Below, piece after piece: positions 16,380-25,900 of a DNA stretch of 42,165 bases. Position numbers and translations under genes: made by a program. Below the pieces are notes generated by a model, which ran no database searches, had not been told where the DNA came from, and was given only the letters and a program-made list of their open reading frames with translations. Within the stretch, counting starts at the first letter, position 1; every line of letters starts with the position of its first letter. Source of the stretch: a bacterium (GTDB lineage: Bacteria > Actinomycetota > Acidimicrobiia > Spongiisociales > Spongiisociaceae); NCBI GenBank assembly GCA_028821265.1, contig JAPPGU010000005.1:1-42165 (forward strand), read 5' to 3'.

Positions 16380-17285
16380 GTGGCGGTTAGGACACGTCGG
16401 CTAACGGGGACCGGCCTCTCGGAGAAGGCGGCGCGGCGTCTCACGATCACCGTGCTCCTCGCGCCGGCCATCCTCGTGATCCTGCTCCTGTTCATGGGGG
16501 GTCTGGTCACCGGCTTCCTGCGGAGCCTGGGCTACTTCCCGCTGATCGGGCTCAACGACTTCAACTTCGACGCCTACTCCATCATCTTCACCGACAACGG
16601 GTTCATCCGGAGTTTCATCCTCACCTTCCATATCGCCTTCACCTCCACCCTTATCGCAAGCATCCTGGCGGTGGCTTCCGCGATGCTCCTCCGGCCTGCC
16701 TTCCGGGGGAAGCGCTTCGTCCAGTTCATCTTCTCCCTCAACCTCACCATCCCCCACCTGGTGGGAGCGGTGGGCGTTCTCTACCTGTTCTCGGGTAGCG
16801 GCCTCGTCTCCCGCCTGGCCACCGGGGCCGGCCTGATAGACAGCCCGGCGGGTTTCCCGGCCATGGTCAACGACCCCTGGGCGATCGGCATCATCATCCA
16901 GTACGTGTGGAAGGAGATCCCCTTCATCGGGGTGATAGTCCTGGCGATCCTTCTGTCGGTGGGCGAGGACTACGAGTCGGTGGCCCGGTCGCTGGGCGCC
17001 AACCGATGGCAGGCCTTCCGCAACGTGACCCTGCCGCTGATAATGCCCGGAGTGGTATCCGCCTCGGTGATCGTCTTCGCCTTCACGTTCGGCGCCTTCG
17101 AGATCCCGTGGCTGCTGGGCTCCACCTTCCCCAAGGCCCTGCCGGTGCTGGCCTTCGAGAGCTACACCGATGTCGACCTGGCGGCCCGACCGCAGGCCAT
17201 GGCGATGGCGATGGTCATCGCGGTGATGAGCAGCCTGATGATCCTGGCGTACATGAAGGTGTCACGCCGGTACGTGCGGAGTTAG
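16380..17285 (+). CDS. ABC importer permease 1
   Basis: A 301-residue inner-membrane permease of the binding-protein-dependent (BPD) type with six predicted membrane segments. The EAA loop that docks on the ATPase is seen near residues 200-220 (EDYESVARSLGANRWQAF, then LPLIMPG). It starts with GTG at 16380 after a GGAGAAGG stretch. Order and type match YnjC or PotB-like first permeases. Only 3 nt separate its stop from the second permease. The substrate is unknown; neighbouring genes hint at a nucleoside- or polyol-like compound. Confidence 0.87.
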   Translation: MAVRTRRLTGTGLSEKAARRLTITVLLAPAILVILLLFMGGLVTGFLRSLGYFPLIGLNDFNFDAYSIIFTDNGFIRSFILTFHIAFTSTLIASILAVASAMLLRPAFRGKRFVQFIFSLNLTIPHLVGAVGVLYLFSGSGLVSRLATGAGLIDSPAGFPAMVNDPWAIGIIIQYVWKEIPFIGVIVLAILLSVGEDYESVARSLGANRWQAFRNVTLPLIMPGVVSASVIVFAFTFGAFEIPWLLGSTFPKALPVLAFESYTDVDLAARPQAMAMAMVIAVMSSLMILAYMKVSRRYVRS

Positions 17286-17288
17286 GGC

Positions 17289-18167
17289 ATGGCGGATACT
17301 CGAATCGAACCGACCGCTGCCGGAGCAGGTGGCGTCGCGCCGGAGGACAAGGAGCGCCGCTTCAGCTGGCGGATCACCGGTCGATGGGTGGGAATCACCG
17401 GGCTGCTGGCGTTCCTCGTGGCGCCGATAGTTCCGCTGTTCATCTGGTCGATCAGCTTCCGATGGTTCTATCCGGCCATCCTCCCCACCGAGTACAGCGC
17501 CCGCGCCTGGACGGAGGTGATCACACCCCACAACGACGTGCTGGGCGTGGCGTGGAACACGGCCCTGATCGCGCTGGTGGTCACAGCCCTGTCGATCCTG
17601 CTGGGCGTCCCGGCCGGCCGGGCGCTGGGCCTTTACGAGTTCCGGGGCAAGCGGCTGGTGGAGTGGATGATCCTGGCCCCGATAATCGTCCCAGGACTGG
17701 CCGTGGTGCTCGGCATCCACGTGCTGTTCATCCGGGCCGGACTGTCCAACAGCATCCCGGGTGTCATCCTCGTCCACCTGGTGCCCACCCTCCCGTACAT
17801 GACGCTGGTTATGTCGGGGGTGTTCGCCAACTACGACACGGACTTCGAACTGCAGGCGCGCTCCCTGGGGGCGAGCCGATGGGCCACGCAGCGGCTCATC
17901 ACCCTGCCGGCCATCTTCCCGGGCGTGGTGGTGGGAGCACTGTTCGCATTCATAATCTCGTGGAGCCAGTACGTGCTGACGCTGCTCATCGGAGGCGGGC
18001 AGGTGCAGACCCTGCCGCTACTGCTGTTCGGATTCGTTCGCTCGGACCCGGCCATCGCCGGTGCCCTGAGCGTGGTCTTCATCCTGCCGGCGGTGATCGT
18101 CCTGCTGCTGAGCTCGCGCTACCTGTCCGGTGACAACGCCGCCGTAGGAGGTATCGGAAACATATGA
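17289..18167 (+). CDS. ABC importer permease 2
   Basis: A 292-residue partner permease with six predicted membrane segments and a hydrophilic 30-residue N-terminal extension. The EAA loop is DFELQARSLGASRWATQRL followed by LPAIFPG. It pairs with the preceding permease to form the translocation channel. The TGA stop overlaps the ATPase ATG by 4 nt (ATGA), so the two are translationally coupled. Confidence 0.87.
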   Translation: MADTRIEPTAAGAGGVAPEDKERRFSWRITGRWVGITGLLAFLVAPIVPLFIWSISFRWFYPAILPTEYSARAWTEVITPHNDVLGVAWNTALIALVVTALSILLGVPAGRALGLYEFRGKRLVEWMILAPIIVPGLAVVLGIHVLFIRAGLSNSIPGVILVHLVPTLPYMTLVMSGVFANYDTDFELQARSLGASRWATQRLITLPAIFPGVVVGALFAFIISWSQYVLTLLIGGGQVQTLPLLLFGFVRSDPAIAGALSVVFILPAVIVLLLSSRYLSGDNAAVGGIGNI

Positions 18168-19219
18168 CCCAGGTAACCCTCAGCGGGCTGACCAAGATTT
18201 TCGACGAGAAATCGCCCCCGGCGGTGGATCAGCTCGATCTGGAGATCGAGTCCGGCAAGCTCACCGCCCTTCTCGGGCCGTCCGGATGCGGCAAGACCAC
18301 CACCATGAAGATGATCGCCGGGCTGCTCCGGCCCACCTCGGGCGACATCAGCTTCGACGGCGACTCCATCCTGAGCATCCCTCCCGAGGACCGGGGAGCG
18401 GTGATGGTGTTCCAGAACTACCTGCTGTTCCCGTACATGACCATCGCCGAGAACATCGGCTTCGGTCTCAAGATGCGAAAGGTGGACCGCAAGGAGATCC
18501 GGACGCGGGTTACCGACATGCTGGACCTGGTGCAGCTGCCCGGTTTCGAAGACCGCAAGCCCCGGCAGCTCTCCGGCGGCCAGCAGCAACGGATCGCCCT
18601 GGCCAGGGCGCTGATCGTCCAACCGAACGTCCTGTTGCTGGACGAGCCCCTCAGCAACCTCGACGCCCATCTCCGGGACGAGATGCGGGAGCTCATCCGG
18701 CGCATCCAGACCGAGATGGGGATCACCACCGTCTTCGTCACCCACGACCAGGAGGAGGCGGTGGTGCTGGCCGACCGGATCGCCCTGCTGTTCGACGGGC
18801 GGCTCCAGCAGTTCGACGTGCCGGACGCCTTCTTCGAGTCGCCGCAGAGCGTCGAGATAGCCAAGTTCTTCGGCGGCACCAACTTCATTCCGGGCCATTA
18901 CGAGGGGGGAGAGATAACCACCTCGATCGGCCGGTTCCGGGCGCCGCGGTCGGCGGTGGACGGCGGTGATGCGGTGCTCAGCATCCGCCCCGAGGCGGTG
19001 ACGCTGGGCGCCGCCGGGGGCAACTCGGTGATGGGACGGATCAGGTCGCACGTCTATGTAGGGCGGTATGCCCGGTTCCGGGTCACGCTGGGCGACATCG
19101 AGGTGGAGGCGGTCACGGACCCCGGGCAGGTGAAGATGTTCAACGACGGGGACGAGGTGCCGGTCACGTTCGACTCCAACAAGATCTGGGTGATCGGGCC
19201 GGCCGCCGCCCACGAGTAG
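18164..19219 (+). CDS. ABC importer ATPase (PotA/UgpC type)
   Basis: A 351-residue ATP-binding subunit. Walker A GPSGCGKTT is at 38-46, the Q-loop at Gln84 (VFQN), signature LSGGQ at 136-140, Walker B LLLDEP at 157-162 and the switch His at 194 (THDQEE). The C-terminal third is a TOBE-type regulatory domain (SIRPEAVTLG), as in CUT1/spermidine-type importers. It couples ATP hydrolysis to the two permeases encoded directly upstream. It is longer than the E. coli YnjD ATPase, so the system is better called a general Fbp/Pot-type importer with a YnjB-like binding protein. Confidence 0.9.
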   Translation: MTQVTLSGLTKIFDEKSPPAVDQLDLEIESGKLTALLGPSGCGKTTTMKMIAGLLRPTSGDISFDGDSILSIPPEDRGAVMVFQNYLLFPYMTIAENIGFGLKMRKVDRKEIRTRVTDMLDLVQLPGFEDRKPRQLSGGQQQRIALARALIVQPNVLLLDEPLSNLDAHLRDEMRELIRRIQTEMGITTVFVTHDQEEAVVLADRIALLFDGRLQQFDVPDAFFESPQSVEIAKFFGGTNFIPGHYEGGEITTSIGRFRAPRSAVDGGDAVLSIRPEAVTLGAAGGNSVMGRIRSHVYVGRYARFRVTLGDIEVEAVTDPGQVKMFNDGDEVPVTFDSNKIWVIGPAAAHE

Positions 19220-19227
19220 GCGGCCGG

Positions 19228-20436
19228 TTGCTCCCCACCCCGGCCGCGACCCGTTGGGCGCTGGTCGCATCGGGATGGTCTGTCTACGCCCTCTACTACC
19301 TGGGGAGGGTCAACTTCTCGGTGGCCGTGCCCCGGCTCGAGGAAGAGGCGGGCCTGTCCGCCACCGAGATCGGGGCGCTGGCGGCCGGATTCTTCTGGGT
19401 CTACTCGCTGTCGGCGGTTCCGGTGGGCCGCCTGGCGGATCGCTTCGGGGCCCGGATGCTGGTGGGTCTCGGGCTGGTCGGGAGCGGGCTCCTCAACGCG
19501 GCGTTCGTGCTCGGATCCGGGGACTTCCGGTGGGCGCTGGTGATCTGGTCGGCCAACGGGGTGTTCCAGGCCATGGGTTGGACCCCTCTGGCCGGAGCGC
19601 TGGGTCGGTGGGTGGAGGCGGGCCGGTCGGCTCGGGTGATCGCCTCGTTCGGTTCATGCTTCGTGGCCGGCACCGCCCTTACCTTCGCGGTGGGCGGGTT
19701 GATCATCGAGCGGGGCGGGGTGGACGCCGTGTTCCTGGCTGCCTTCCTGGTCCTCGTGCCGATCGGGGTGGTCTGGTGGATCGGGGTGCGGGACCCGTTG
19801 CCCGAGGCTTCACCGGCCGATCAAGGTCCCGGGTCGCTGGCGGCGGCGATCCGGCTGCTTCCCCCGGCGGCGGCTCTGGGGGTGGCCTACGTGGCGCTCA
19901 TCGTGTGGACCCCGACCTACTTCGTGGAGGTACACGGCGTGTCGGTGGGCGGGGCCGGTCTCCTGTCGTCGGCCATGCCCGCCGTGTCCATCGTCGTGAC
20001 GATCGCGGCCGGCCGCTGGTTCCTCCGGATCCCCCACGGGTCCGGGGTGATCCTGCGGGGCGGGACCGTCATCCTGGTGACCGCCGCGGCGCTGGCGACG
20101 GTTTCCCGGGTCGGCGGTCTCTGGAGCGGCTTCGCGGCGGTTGCCGCCGCCACCGCCCTGGTCGGGGCCTCGTCATCCGTGGTGCTGGGACTGTATCCCA
20201 GGGTCGGGTCCGCGGGGGCGGTGAGCCTGACGTCGGGGGTGTTCGCCCTGGCATTTAACCTCGGGGGCGGAGCCGGGTCGCCGGTGATGGGCAGGCTGGT
20301 CGGACAGGACGATTGGGACACCGCCTTCCTGTTCCTGGCCGGATCGGTGCTCGTGGGCGCCTTGTGGTCCTACGGCTGGTATGCCAGGGCGCGAACCCGG
20401 CAGGTGCGGGAAGGAGCTTCCGATGGCCCGGCATAG
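19228..20436 (+). CDS. MFS transporter
   Basis: A 402-residue permease with twelve predicted membrane segments. The first segments (GWSVYALYYLGRVNFSVAVP) and the motif A loop (VGRLADRFGARML) resemble the organophosphate:phosphate antiporter (GlpT/UhpT) and related MFS branches. It starts at TTG 19228, 8 nt after the ATPase stop, and overlaps the following phosphorylase gene by 14 nt, so it is part of the same transcript. A second importer next to an ABC importer suggests either a related substrate or export of a breakdown product. The substrate is not assigned. Confidence 0.85.
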   Translation: MLPTPAATRWALVASGWSVYALYYLGRVNFSVAVPRLEEEAGLSATEIGALAAGFFWVYSLSAVPVGRLADRFGARMLVGLGLVGSGLLNAAFVLGSGDFRWALVIWSANGVFQAMGWTPLAGALGRWVEAGRSARVIASFGSCFVAGTALTFAVGGLIIERGGVDAVFLAAFLVLVPIGVVWWIGVRDPLPEASPADQGPGSLAAAIRLLPPAAALGVAYVALIVWTPTYFVEVHGVSVGGAGLLSSAMPAVSIVVTIAAGRWFLRIPHGSGVILRGGTVILVTAAALATVSRVGGLWSGFAAVAAATALVGASSSVVLGLYPRVGSAGAVSLTSGVFALAFNLGGGAGSPVMGRLVGQDDWDTAFLFLAGSVLVGALWSYGWYARARTRQVREGASDGPA

Positions 20437-21199
20437 GGCGGTCATGGACCTCGGTCGAGACGAGTGGATAGCCGCGCTCGGTATCGCGGAGGCCGACATC
20501 CCCCATGCCGTGATCCTGGAGGGCTCCTGGTGGAGGGAGCAACGCACTGCCTGGCGGCTCAGCCGGCTGGAGGACGTGCGCGAGCTGGCCTTCCCCGACA
20601 TCTTCCTCGGCTACCGGCGGGGGAGACCGGTGGTCTATTCCTGCGTGTACGGGGCGCCCCGCGCGGTGGAGCCGGCCCATCTGTTCGGGGTGCTGGGGAC
20701 GCCCCGCATGGTGATGATCGGGACCTGCGGCGCTCTTCACGCCGGGCTGTCCACCGGCGACGTGGTGGTCCCGTCAGTTGCGGTGGCCAGGGAGGGAGTG
20801 GCCCATCTGTACGGGGTCTCGGACACTGTCGAAGGCGATCCCGGCTTGGCCGCGCTCGGCCGGCGCCGTCTCATGGAACGGGATGTCAGGGTGGCCGACT
20901 CCCTACACCTGTCCTGGGTGTCGATCTTCGCCCAGAGCGGGGAGATGGTGTCCGAGTGGCGGGACCGCGGCTACGGATCGGTGGACATGGAGGCGGCCAC
21001 CCTCTACGCGGTGGCGCGGTACTCGGGCTTCGCCGCCACCGCGCTGCTGGTGGTGTGGGATCAGCTCGACCAGGACAAGAGCTTCCTGGATCCGCTCACC
21101 GAGAGGCAGCAGGCGCGGTTGGACGCGGCGAACGAGGCGGTCTTCGATGTGGCCCTGTCGATCACAGTGGACGCCGACCCGGGGGAGGGGCATCGATGA
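20423..21199 (+). CDS. Nucleoside phosphorylase family protein
   Basis: A 258-residue member of the PNP/UDP phosphorylase superfamily, which splits nucleosides with phosphate into base and ribose-1-phosphate. The phosphate/ribose region is [18 protein letters not shown], matching the GTAGGL...GDVV signature. The ribose-contact Glu of the MExA motif is seen in [13 protein letters not shown]. The start is ATG 20423 with GGAAGGAG 6 nt upstream; an upstream in-frame ATG at 20381 lies deep in the MFS gene and is less likely. The base preference cannot be decided. With the nucleoside-hydrolase-like gene 9 kb upstream on the same strand, it supports a nucleoside-related catabolic block. Confidence 0.83.
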   Translation: MARHRAVMDLGRDEWIAALGIAEADIPHAVILEGSWWREQRTAWRLSRLEDVRELAFPDIFLGYRRGRPVVYSCVYGAPRAVEPAHLFGVLGTPRMVMIGTCGALHAGLSTGDVVVPSVAVAREGVAHLYGVSDTVEGDPGLAALGRRRLMERDVRVADSLHLSWVSIFAQSGEMVSEWRDRGYGSVDMEAATLYAVARYSGFAATALLVVWDQLDQDKSFLDPLTERQQARLDAANEAVFDVALSITVDADPGEGHR

Positions 21200-21651
21200 A
21201 GGCGCTCATCCAACGGGTGGACCATGCCTCGGTGTCGGTGGACGGCGAGGTGGTCGGGCGGATCGGGGTCGGGCTGCTGGTTCTGGTGGGCGCCGGCCGG
21301 GCCGACACCGGCGCCGACGCGATGGCGCTGGCCCGCAAGGTGGTGGGGCTCCGCATATTCCCCGATGAGGATGGCCGGTTCAACCTGTCGCTCATCGACG
21401 TGGGAGGCGGCATGCTGGTGGTGAGCCAGTTCACGCTGTATGCCGATGTACGACGCGGCCGGCGTCCCAGCTTCACCGAGGCGGCCCGGCCCGAGCAGGC
21501 CGAACAGCTGGTCGACGAGTTCGTGGAGGCGGTGCGAGCCCTGGACGTGGAGGTCGCGACCGGACGGTTCGGAGCGATGATGGAGGTGGACCTCCGCAAC
21601 AACGGACCGTTCACCCTCATGGTCGAGACCGCCGCCGGCCGGGTCATATAG
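21196..21651 (+). CDS. dtd: D-aminoacyl-tRNA deacylase
   Basis: A 151-residue cytoplasmic enzyme that hydrolyses D-aminoacyl-tRNA and glycyl-tRNA(Ala), a chiral proofreading step. Both signature motifs are intact: SQFTL at 77-81 and NNGPFT at 135-140 (family form NxGP[VF]T). The length fits the family (about 145-150). The ATG overlaps the phosphorylase TGA by 4 nt (ATGA). It is the last gene of the plus-strand run, a housekeeping function carried on a catabolic transcript. Confidence 0.95.
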   Translation: MKALIQRVDHASVSVDGEVVGRIGVGLLVLVGAGRADTGADAMALARKVVGLRIFPDEDGRFNLSLIDVGGGMLVVSQFTLYADVRRGRRPSFTEAARPEQAEQLVDEFVEAVRALDVEVATGRFGAMMEVDLRNNGPFTLMVETAAGRVI

Positions 21652-21698
21652 CAGCTAGACGAGCCTGTGTTCGCCGCCCGGCAGCGAACCTCAGGTTC

Positions 21699-21812
21699 AG
21701 GGCGTCATGGGTGGTGCGGTGTTCCTGAGGTTCGGGAACCGCAGCGTTCTTGAGGCGTAGGGCGTCATGGGTGGTGCGGTGTTCCTGAGGTTCAGGGCGT
21801 CATGGGTGGTGC
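21699..21812 (+). repeat. 35-bp direct repeats with 60-bp period
   Basis: A 35-bp unit beginning AGGGCGTCATGGGTGGTGCG occurs identically at 21699-21733 and 21759-21793, and its first 19 bp occur again at 21794-21812. The text between copies contains the palindrome GGTTCGGGAACC. Confidence 0.9.
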
Positions 21813-21840
21813 CCTGTGCATCAAGAACCGAGGTTCCGGG

Positions 21841-21880
21841 GAAAACTCACGAAAATCCTGGAAAACTCGCGAAAATCCGG
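21841..21880 (+). repeat. 20-bp tandem repeat
   Basis: GAAAACTCACGAAAATCCTG (21841-21860) is followed directly by a copy differing at two positions (21861-21880). It is A-rich in a GC-rich setting. Confidence 0.85.
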
Positions 21881-21893
21881 TGCTTCGCACCGG
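21877..21893. other. Stable short hairpin
   Basis: CCGGTGC-TTC-GCACCGG: a perfect 7-bp stem with a 3-nt loop, abutting the A-rich tandem repeat. On the minus strand it is followed by TTTTCG and TTTTCC stretches and could act as a terminator in that direction. Confidence 0.5.
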
Positions 21894-22252
21894 GCCCTCC
21901 CCCGCCACCACCTGTCCTGGTTCGGAGCGTGGTCGGCCATGCCCGGCTGGCTGCCGGGAGTCGGTGGTTCGCTCCATGAGCTGTCTTGTTCCCTCCGGGC
22001 CGGCCGTTCCGATCGGTGTCGCCTCATCGGCCGGTGTAGGTGCTTGGCGATAGGCAATGTATGTCAGGGGTGTGACAAGTTCGACCCTTGCCGGGGAGAA
22101 CGCGAAAAATCTCCGGTCGTGCCAGGGATCTGGTTCATGGACGTGTGATGCCCGGTTCTGTAACCATGCCCGATAAGGTGCCAGCGCCGATGGGTCAGGC
22201 GGTTGGGTATCTTCGTATTAGTCGGCAAGACCCACATGAAAGGCTCTTCGCC

Positions 22253-22507
22253 ATGAGGACTACCAGCACGATGACCATTTCCTTGCCGCCCGAACTCGCG
22301 AAGCAGATCCGCGACGTGGCGGCGGAGGAGGGACGGAGCCGGAGCGAGCTGATCCGGGAGGCGTTACTCCGCTATGTGGAAGAGTCGGATTGGCGTCGGC
22401 TGCTCCGCTATGGAGAGGCGCGGGCGAGGGAGCGGGGTATCGGTCCGGCCGATGTAGGCCGTCTGGTGAAGGAGTATCGGGCGGAGGCGCCCTCAATACG
22501 GGCGTGA
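22253..22507 (+). CDS. Ribbon-helix-helix antitoxin (CopG/MetJ type)
   Basis: An 84-residue protein. Residues about 6-45 form a ribbon-helix-helix domain: the strand MTISLPPELAKQI, then helices around EEGRSRSELIREALLRYV. The C-terminal part (YGEARARERGIGPADVGRLVKEYR) is the charged tail seen in antitoxins of RHH/PIN pairs. It should bind DNA as a dimer, repress its own promoter and neutralise a PIN RNase. ATG 22253 has AAAGG 9 nt upstream; the longer frame extends into spacer and is unlikely. Its TGA overlaps the GTG of the toxin gene (GTGA). Confidence 0.85.
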   Translation: MRTTSTMTISLPPELAKQIRDVAAEEGRSRSELIREALLRYVEESDWRRLLRYGEARARERGIGPADVGRLVKEYRAEAPSIRA

Positions 22508-22907
22508 GGGCCGTTCTCGACACCGATTTCATCGTCTCGGGCCTCAATTCGTCGGGCAACGAACGGATCGTCCTAGGTTTCGGTCGCCGGTCCGATTCGA
22601 GTGGTATCTATCGCCGTTCATACTCCAGGAGACCGCCGGGGTGCTGCAGAGAAAGTTCGGATGGGAAGGTGAGTCCCTGGCCAGGATTCTCGCCGCGCTC
22701 AGGAACGGGGCGACGCTCCTGGATCCCGACCGGATTCCTCCGGTTGTCGAGGGCAATGAGGCCGACAACCGCATCCTGGCGTGCGCGGTGGAAGCGTCCG
22801 CCGACTACTTGGTCACCGGAGACCGACGGCATCTCCTGCCGTTGGGGAGAATCGAGGGAGTGCGGATCGTCAACGCTCCGGTGTTCCTGAACAGCTTGGG
22901 CGAGTGA
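22504..22907 (+). pseudogene. PIN-domain toxin, frameshifted
   Basis: The PIN RNase partner of the antitoxin. The first frame from GTG 22504 gives MRAVLDTDFIVSGLNSSGNE, a typical PIN start with the first catalytic Asp. The rest lies one frame away: FEWYLSPFILQETAGVLQRK, then EADNRILACAVEASADYLVTGD with the later catalytic acids. The shift lies between about 22570 and 22590. The span is 404 nt, so one added base would give a normal 134-residue protein, which means a 1-nt deletion or a sequencing error. The antitoxin is intact, so loss of the toxin would be tolerated. Confidence 0.82.
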
Positions 22908-22965
22908 AGCTAGAACTCCCACCGGACTTGGCCGACGTGAACCTGCCCATGATCGTGGCTAGCCA

Positions 22966-25900
22966 CTATTCGGAGGCGAGGTGGGCTTGGCCGGCTTTGC
23001 AGAAGGACAGGAAGTCGCAGGAGCGGCAGGCGGGGGAGGGGACGGTCTGGAAACGCTCCGACCGGATGCCTTCGACCAGCTCCGTCACCCGCTGCTCGGC
23101 TCGCTCCATCCAGGCGCCGTCCGCTTCCTCGCTCACCACGTCGAGTCCGTCGCCGAGATAGACGAAGGAAACCTTCAGCGACTCCGGTGGGGCGGCGCCC
23201 AGCCCGGACTGGCGCGCCGCCAGGGCGTAGGCCTGCAGCTGGACCTGGCTCGAGGGCCGGTGGGAACGGCGGCCTGACTTGAAGTCGACGATCTCCCAGC
23301 GGTCCGCCCCGTCACCGTAGACGGCGTCGATCCGGCCCCGGATGCGGGCCGACTCGGAAATCCGGAGCTCGAACGGGGCCTCGACATGGACGGGGATGCG
23401 GTCGGCGTAGGGCGACTCCAGGAAGGCGCCCCAGCCGGTGCGCTCGCCTCCGGACGAAGCCGTGTCCTCATCGGGGGTGCGGTCGTACAGCTGCGGTTCT
23501 AGGTCCTCGAAGGGGACCATGCCCCGGTTGTGCAGCTCGATGCGGCGATGCAGCTCGAGGCCGCGGCGAGCAGCCGGTCCCGGCCGGCGGGGAAGCCGGT
23601 CCACCTCGGACCAGTAGTACCGCTTCGGGCAGTCGGCATAGGTGACCAGGCCGGTCACGCTGATGACGGCCGGCTCCGGTTCGGGATCGTGTCCGGCGGG
23701 ATCGGTGAGGGACAGCAGGACGTCTTGAAACTCCTCCACAGCCTGATCGTAGAGGTCCTCCACCCCTAGCCGGCCGGCCCTGCGGACCGCCCAACCCGCA
23801 TCGGAGCCGATCTCGTGGAGTGCCATCTCCCAGGTGGTCCCCAGCACCGCGTCCGGCCCGGCCTCCGGGATCGGGAACCGCAGGCTGTCGGGTCGGGGCG
23901 GTGGCTCCGGTATCCACCGGCCGATCGTCACATGCTCCAGGCGGCGGGCGGTCTCGACGAGATCGCCGGGTCGGGAGGGGCGCTTGAGAGGCTCCGGTGA
24001 GCCGTACCAGTGGGCCCCGCTCAGGTAGAGGTGTTGCTCGGCACGGGTCACCGCCACGTAGGCCAGGCGCCACTCCTGGTCGTAGTGCCGCCGGCGGAGC
24101 CAGTCCCGGCGAGACCGGTCGTCGAGCGCCGGGTCGAGGTTGGTGCGGAACTCGGGATCGATACGGAGGTGGGAAGGAACCGACGAGTCGAGCGTGGACG
24201 GGTCGGCATACGCCCGGAGCCGGGCCGGGAAGTTGGACTCGTACAAGGCGGGAAGGAATACGGCTCTCCATTCCAGCCCCTTCGCCCGGTGGACCGTGGA
24301 AAGCGTGACCGCCTCCTCGTCGGCCAGCCGGGCCGTGTCCAGCCCGTCGCCCGGGTCGTTGCCGATCATCTCCAGATGGTCCAGGAACGCCCGCAACGAG
24401 AAGGACCCCTCGAGAGGCTGCCAGTGCTCGGTGAAGTCGAGGAAGCGGTGGACGTTGAGACGGGCGGAGATGTCGGAAGGGGTGGGCATGGCGTCGATGT
24501 CCTGCCAAGCCCCGGTCCTGGCCAGGACCGATCGAGCCAGCTCGGACGGCCCTGCGCCCTGGGCCTCGACGAGGAGTGATCGGTAGATGTCCCGGAACCG
24601 CTCCAGGCGGCCCCTGATGTCCGGGAGCAGGTCCAGGGAGTCGAGTTGCTCCAGTGCCTCGACCAGGATGAACCGCAGGCCGCCGCTGTCGCGGTTGCGG
24701 GAGGCCACCCAGCGGGCAAGGGGCGCCAGGTCGCCCAAGCCCAGGCGATACCCGGCGCCCATCAGGATCCTTGCCAGGGCCGGGCTGTCGGCCGGGTCGT
24801 CCAGCAGGCGGAGCCAGGCGTGGAGTTCGACCACCTCGGGAACCTTGAGCAGGCCGCCCAGGTCGGTGACCTGGAGGGGAATGTCGTGCTCCTCGAGGGC
24901 TTGGCGCACCAGCTCGATGTTGGCGTTGCGGCGGAACAGCACCGCCATCTCCGACCATTCCATCCCGGACTCGTGGAGACGCCGGAGTTCCCGGGCGATC
25001 TCCTCGGCCTCTTCCCGGGCGTCGCCCAGCCAGGAGACCTGTACCGAGCCGGGGGGCTTGCCCTCCAGCGCCTCGAGGTCATCGGCCGGGTCGGAGCCCG
25101 TGATTCGGGCCCTGACCCGGTTGGCCAGATCGAGGATGCGCCGGCCCGACCGGCGGTTCACCGACAGGCGGAGGGTGAGCGACTCCGACCCGTCAGCCTC
25201 CCGGAAGCTGGTGGGGAAGTGTCCGAAGTTGGCCGGGCTGGCGCCCCGCCACTCGTAGATGGTCTGGTCGAGGTCGCCCACTGCGGTGACGGCCCGGCCG
25301 GTCCCGAAGAGGGTCGAGAAGAGGTCCCGCTGGGCCGGGTTGGTGTCCTGGTACTCGTCCAGCAGGACGCACCGGTACTGCGATCGGACCCGATCCAGTA
25401 TGCCGCGGTGATCGGGGTCCCGTACCAGCTCCACGGCCAGCCGGGTGAGGTCGCCGAAGTCGCGCACCCCCATCTTCTCCTTTTCCTTCTCGAACATGAC
25501 GAGGGCGGTGGCCAGCTCGGCCCGGCGGGCGCCGACCTCGTCCTCCGGATCCGAAGCGAGGACGTCCTCGGGACGGAGCAGGTTGTCCGCCAGCTCTCCG
25601 GCCAGGTCGACCAGCTTTCGCACCACGGTCGGCACGTGGGTGGCGTCCACGAGCCGGAAGGGGGTGGAGAGGACGCACCGGTGGAGGATCTGGCGGCCGG
25701 CCGCCGGGGTGATGATGCGGGTGCCCCGATCCATCCCGACGAGGGCTCCGTAGGTACCGAGCAGGTGGGCGGCGAACCCGTGGTAGGTGAAGACATCGAT
25801 CGCCTGTTCCGGTCGCATCCCCGGTATCGATGAGAGCTCGGGGGCCGACCGGATCCGCCCGGCCAGCTCCGCGGCGGCCTTGTTGGTGAAGGTCACTCCG

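Larger units (their letters stand above)
21652..22252. other. Repeat-rich spacer
   Basis: No gene with protein features was seen; the short frames here are low-complexity. The spacer holds a 6-bp hairpin after dtd (GTTCGC 21669-21674 / GCGAAC 21684-21689), 35-bp direct repeats, a 20-bp tandem repeat, a stable short hairpin and a CGCGAAAA motif at 22101. The right end should contain the antitoxin promoter. It may be a remnant of decayed sequence. Confidence 0.6.

Noticed and set aside
22088-22252. N-terminal extension of the antitoxin
   Set aside because: The extra 55 residues lack similarity to RHH proteins, and ATG 22253 has its own ribosome site.
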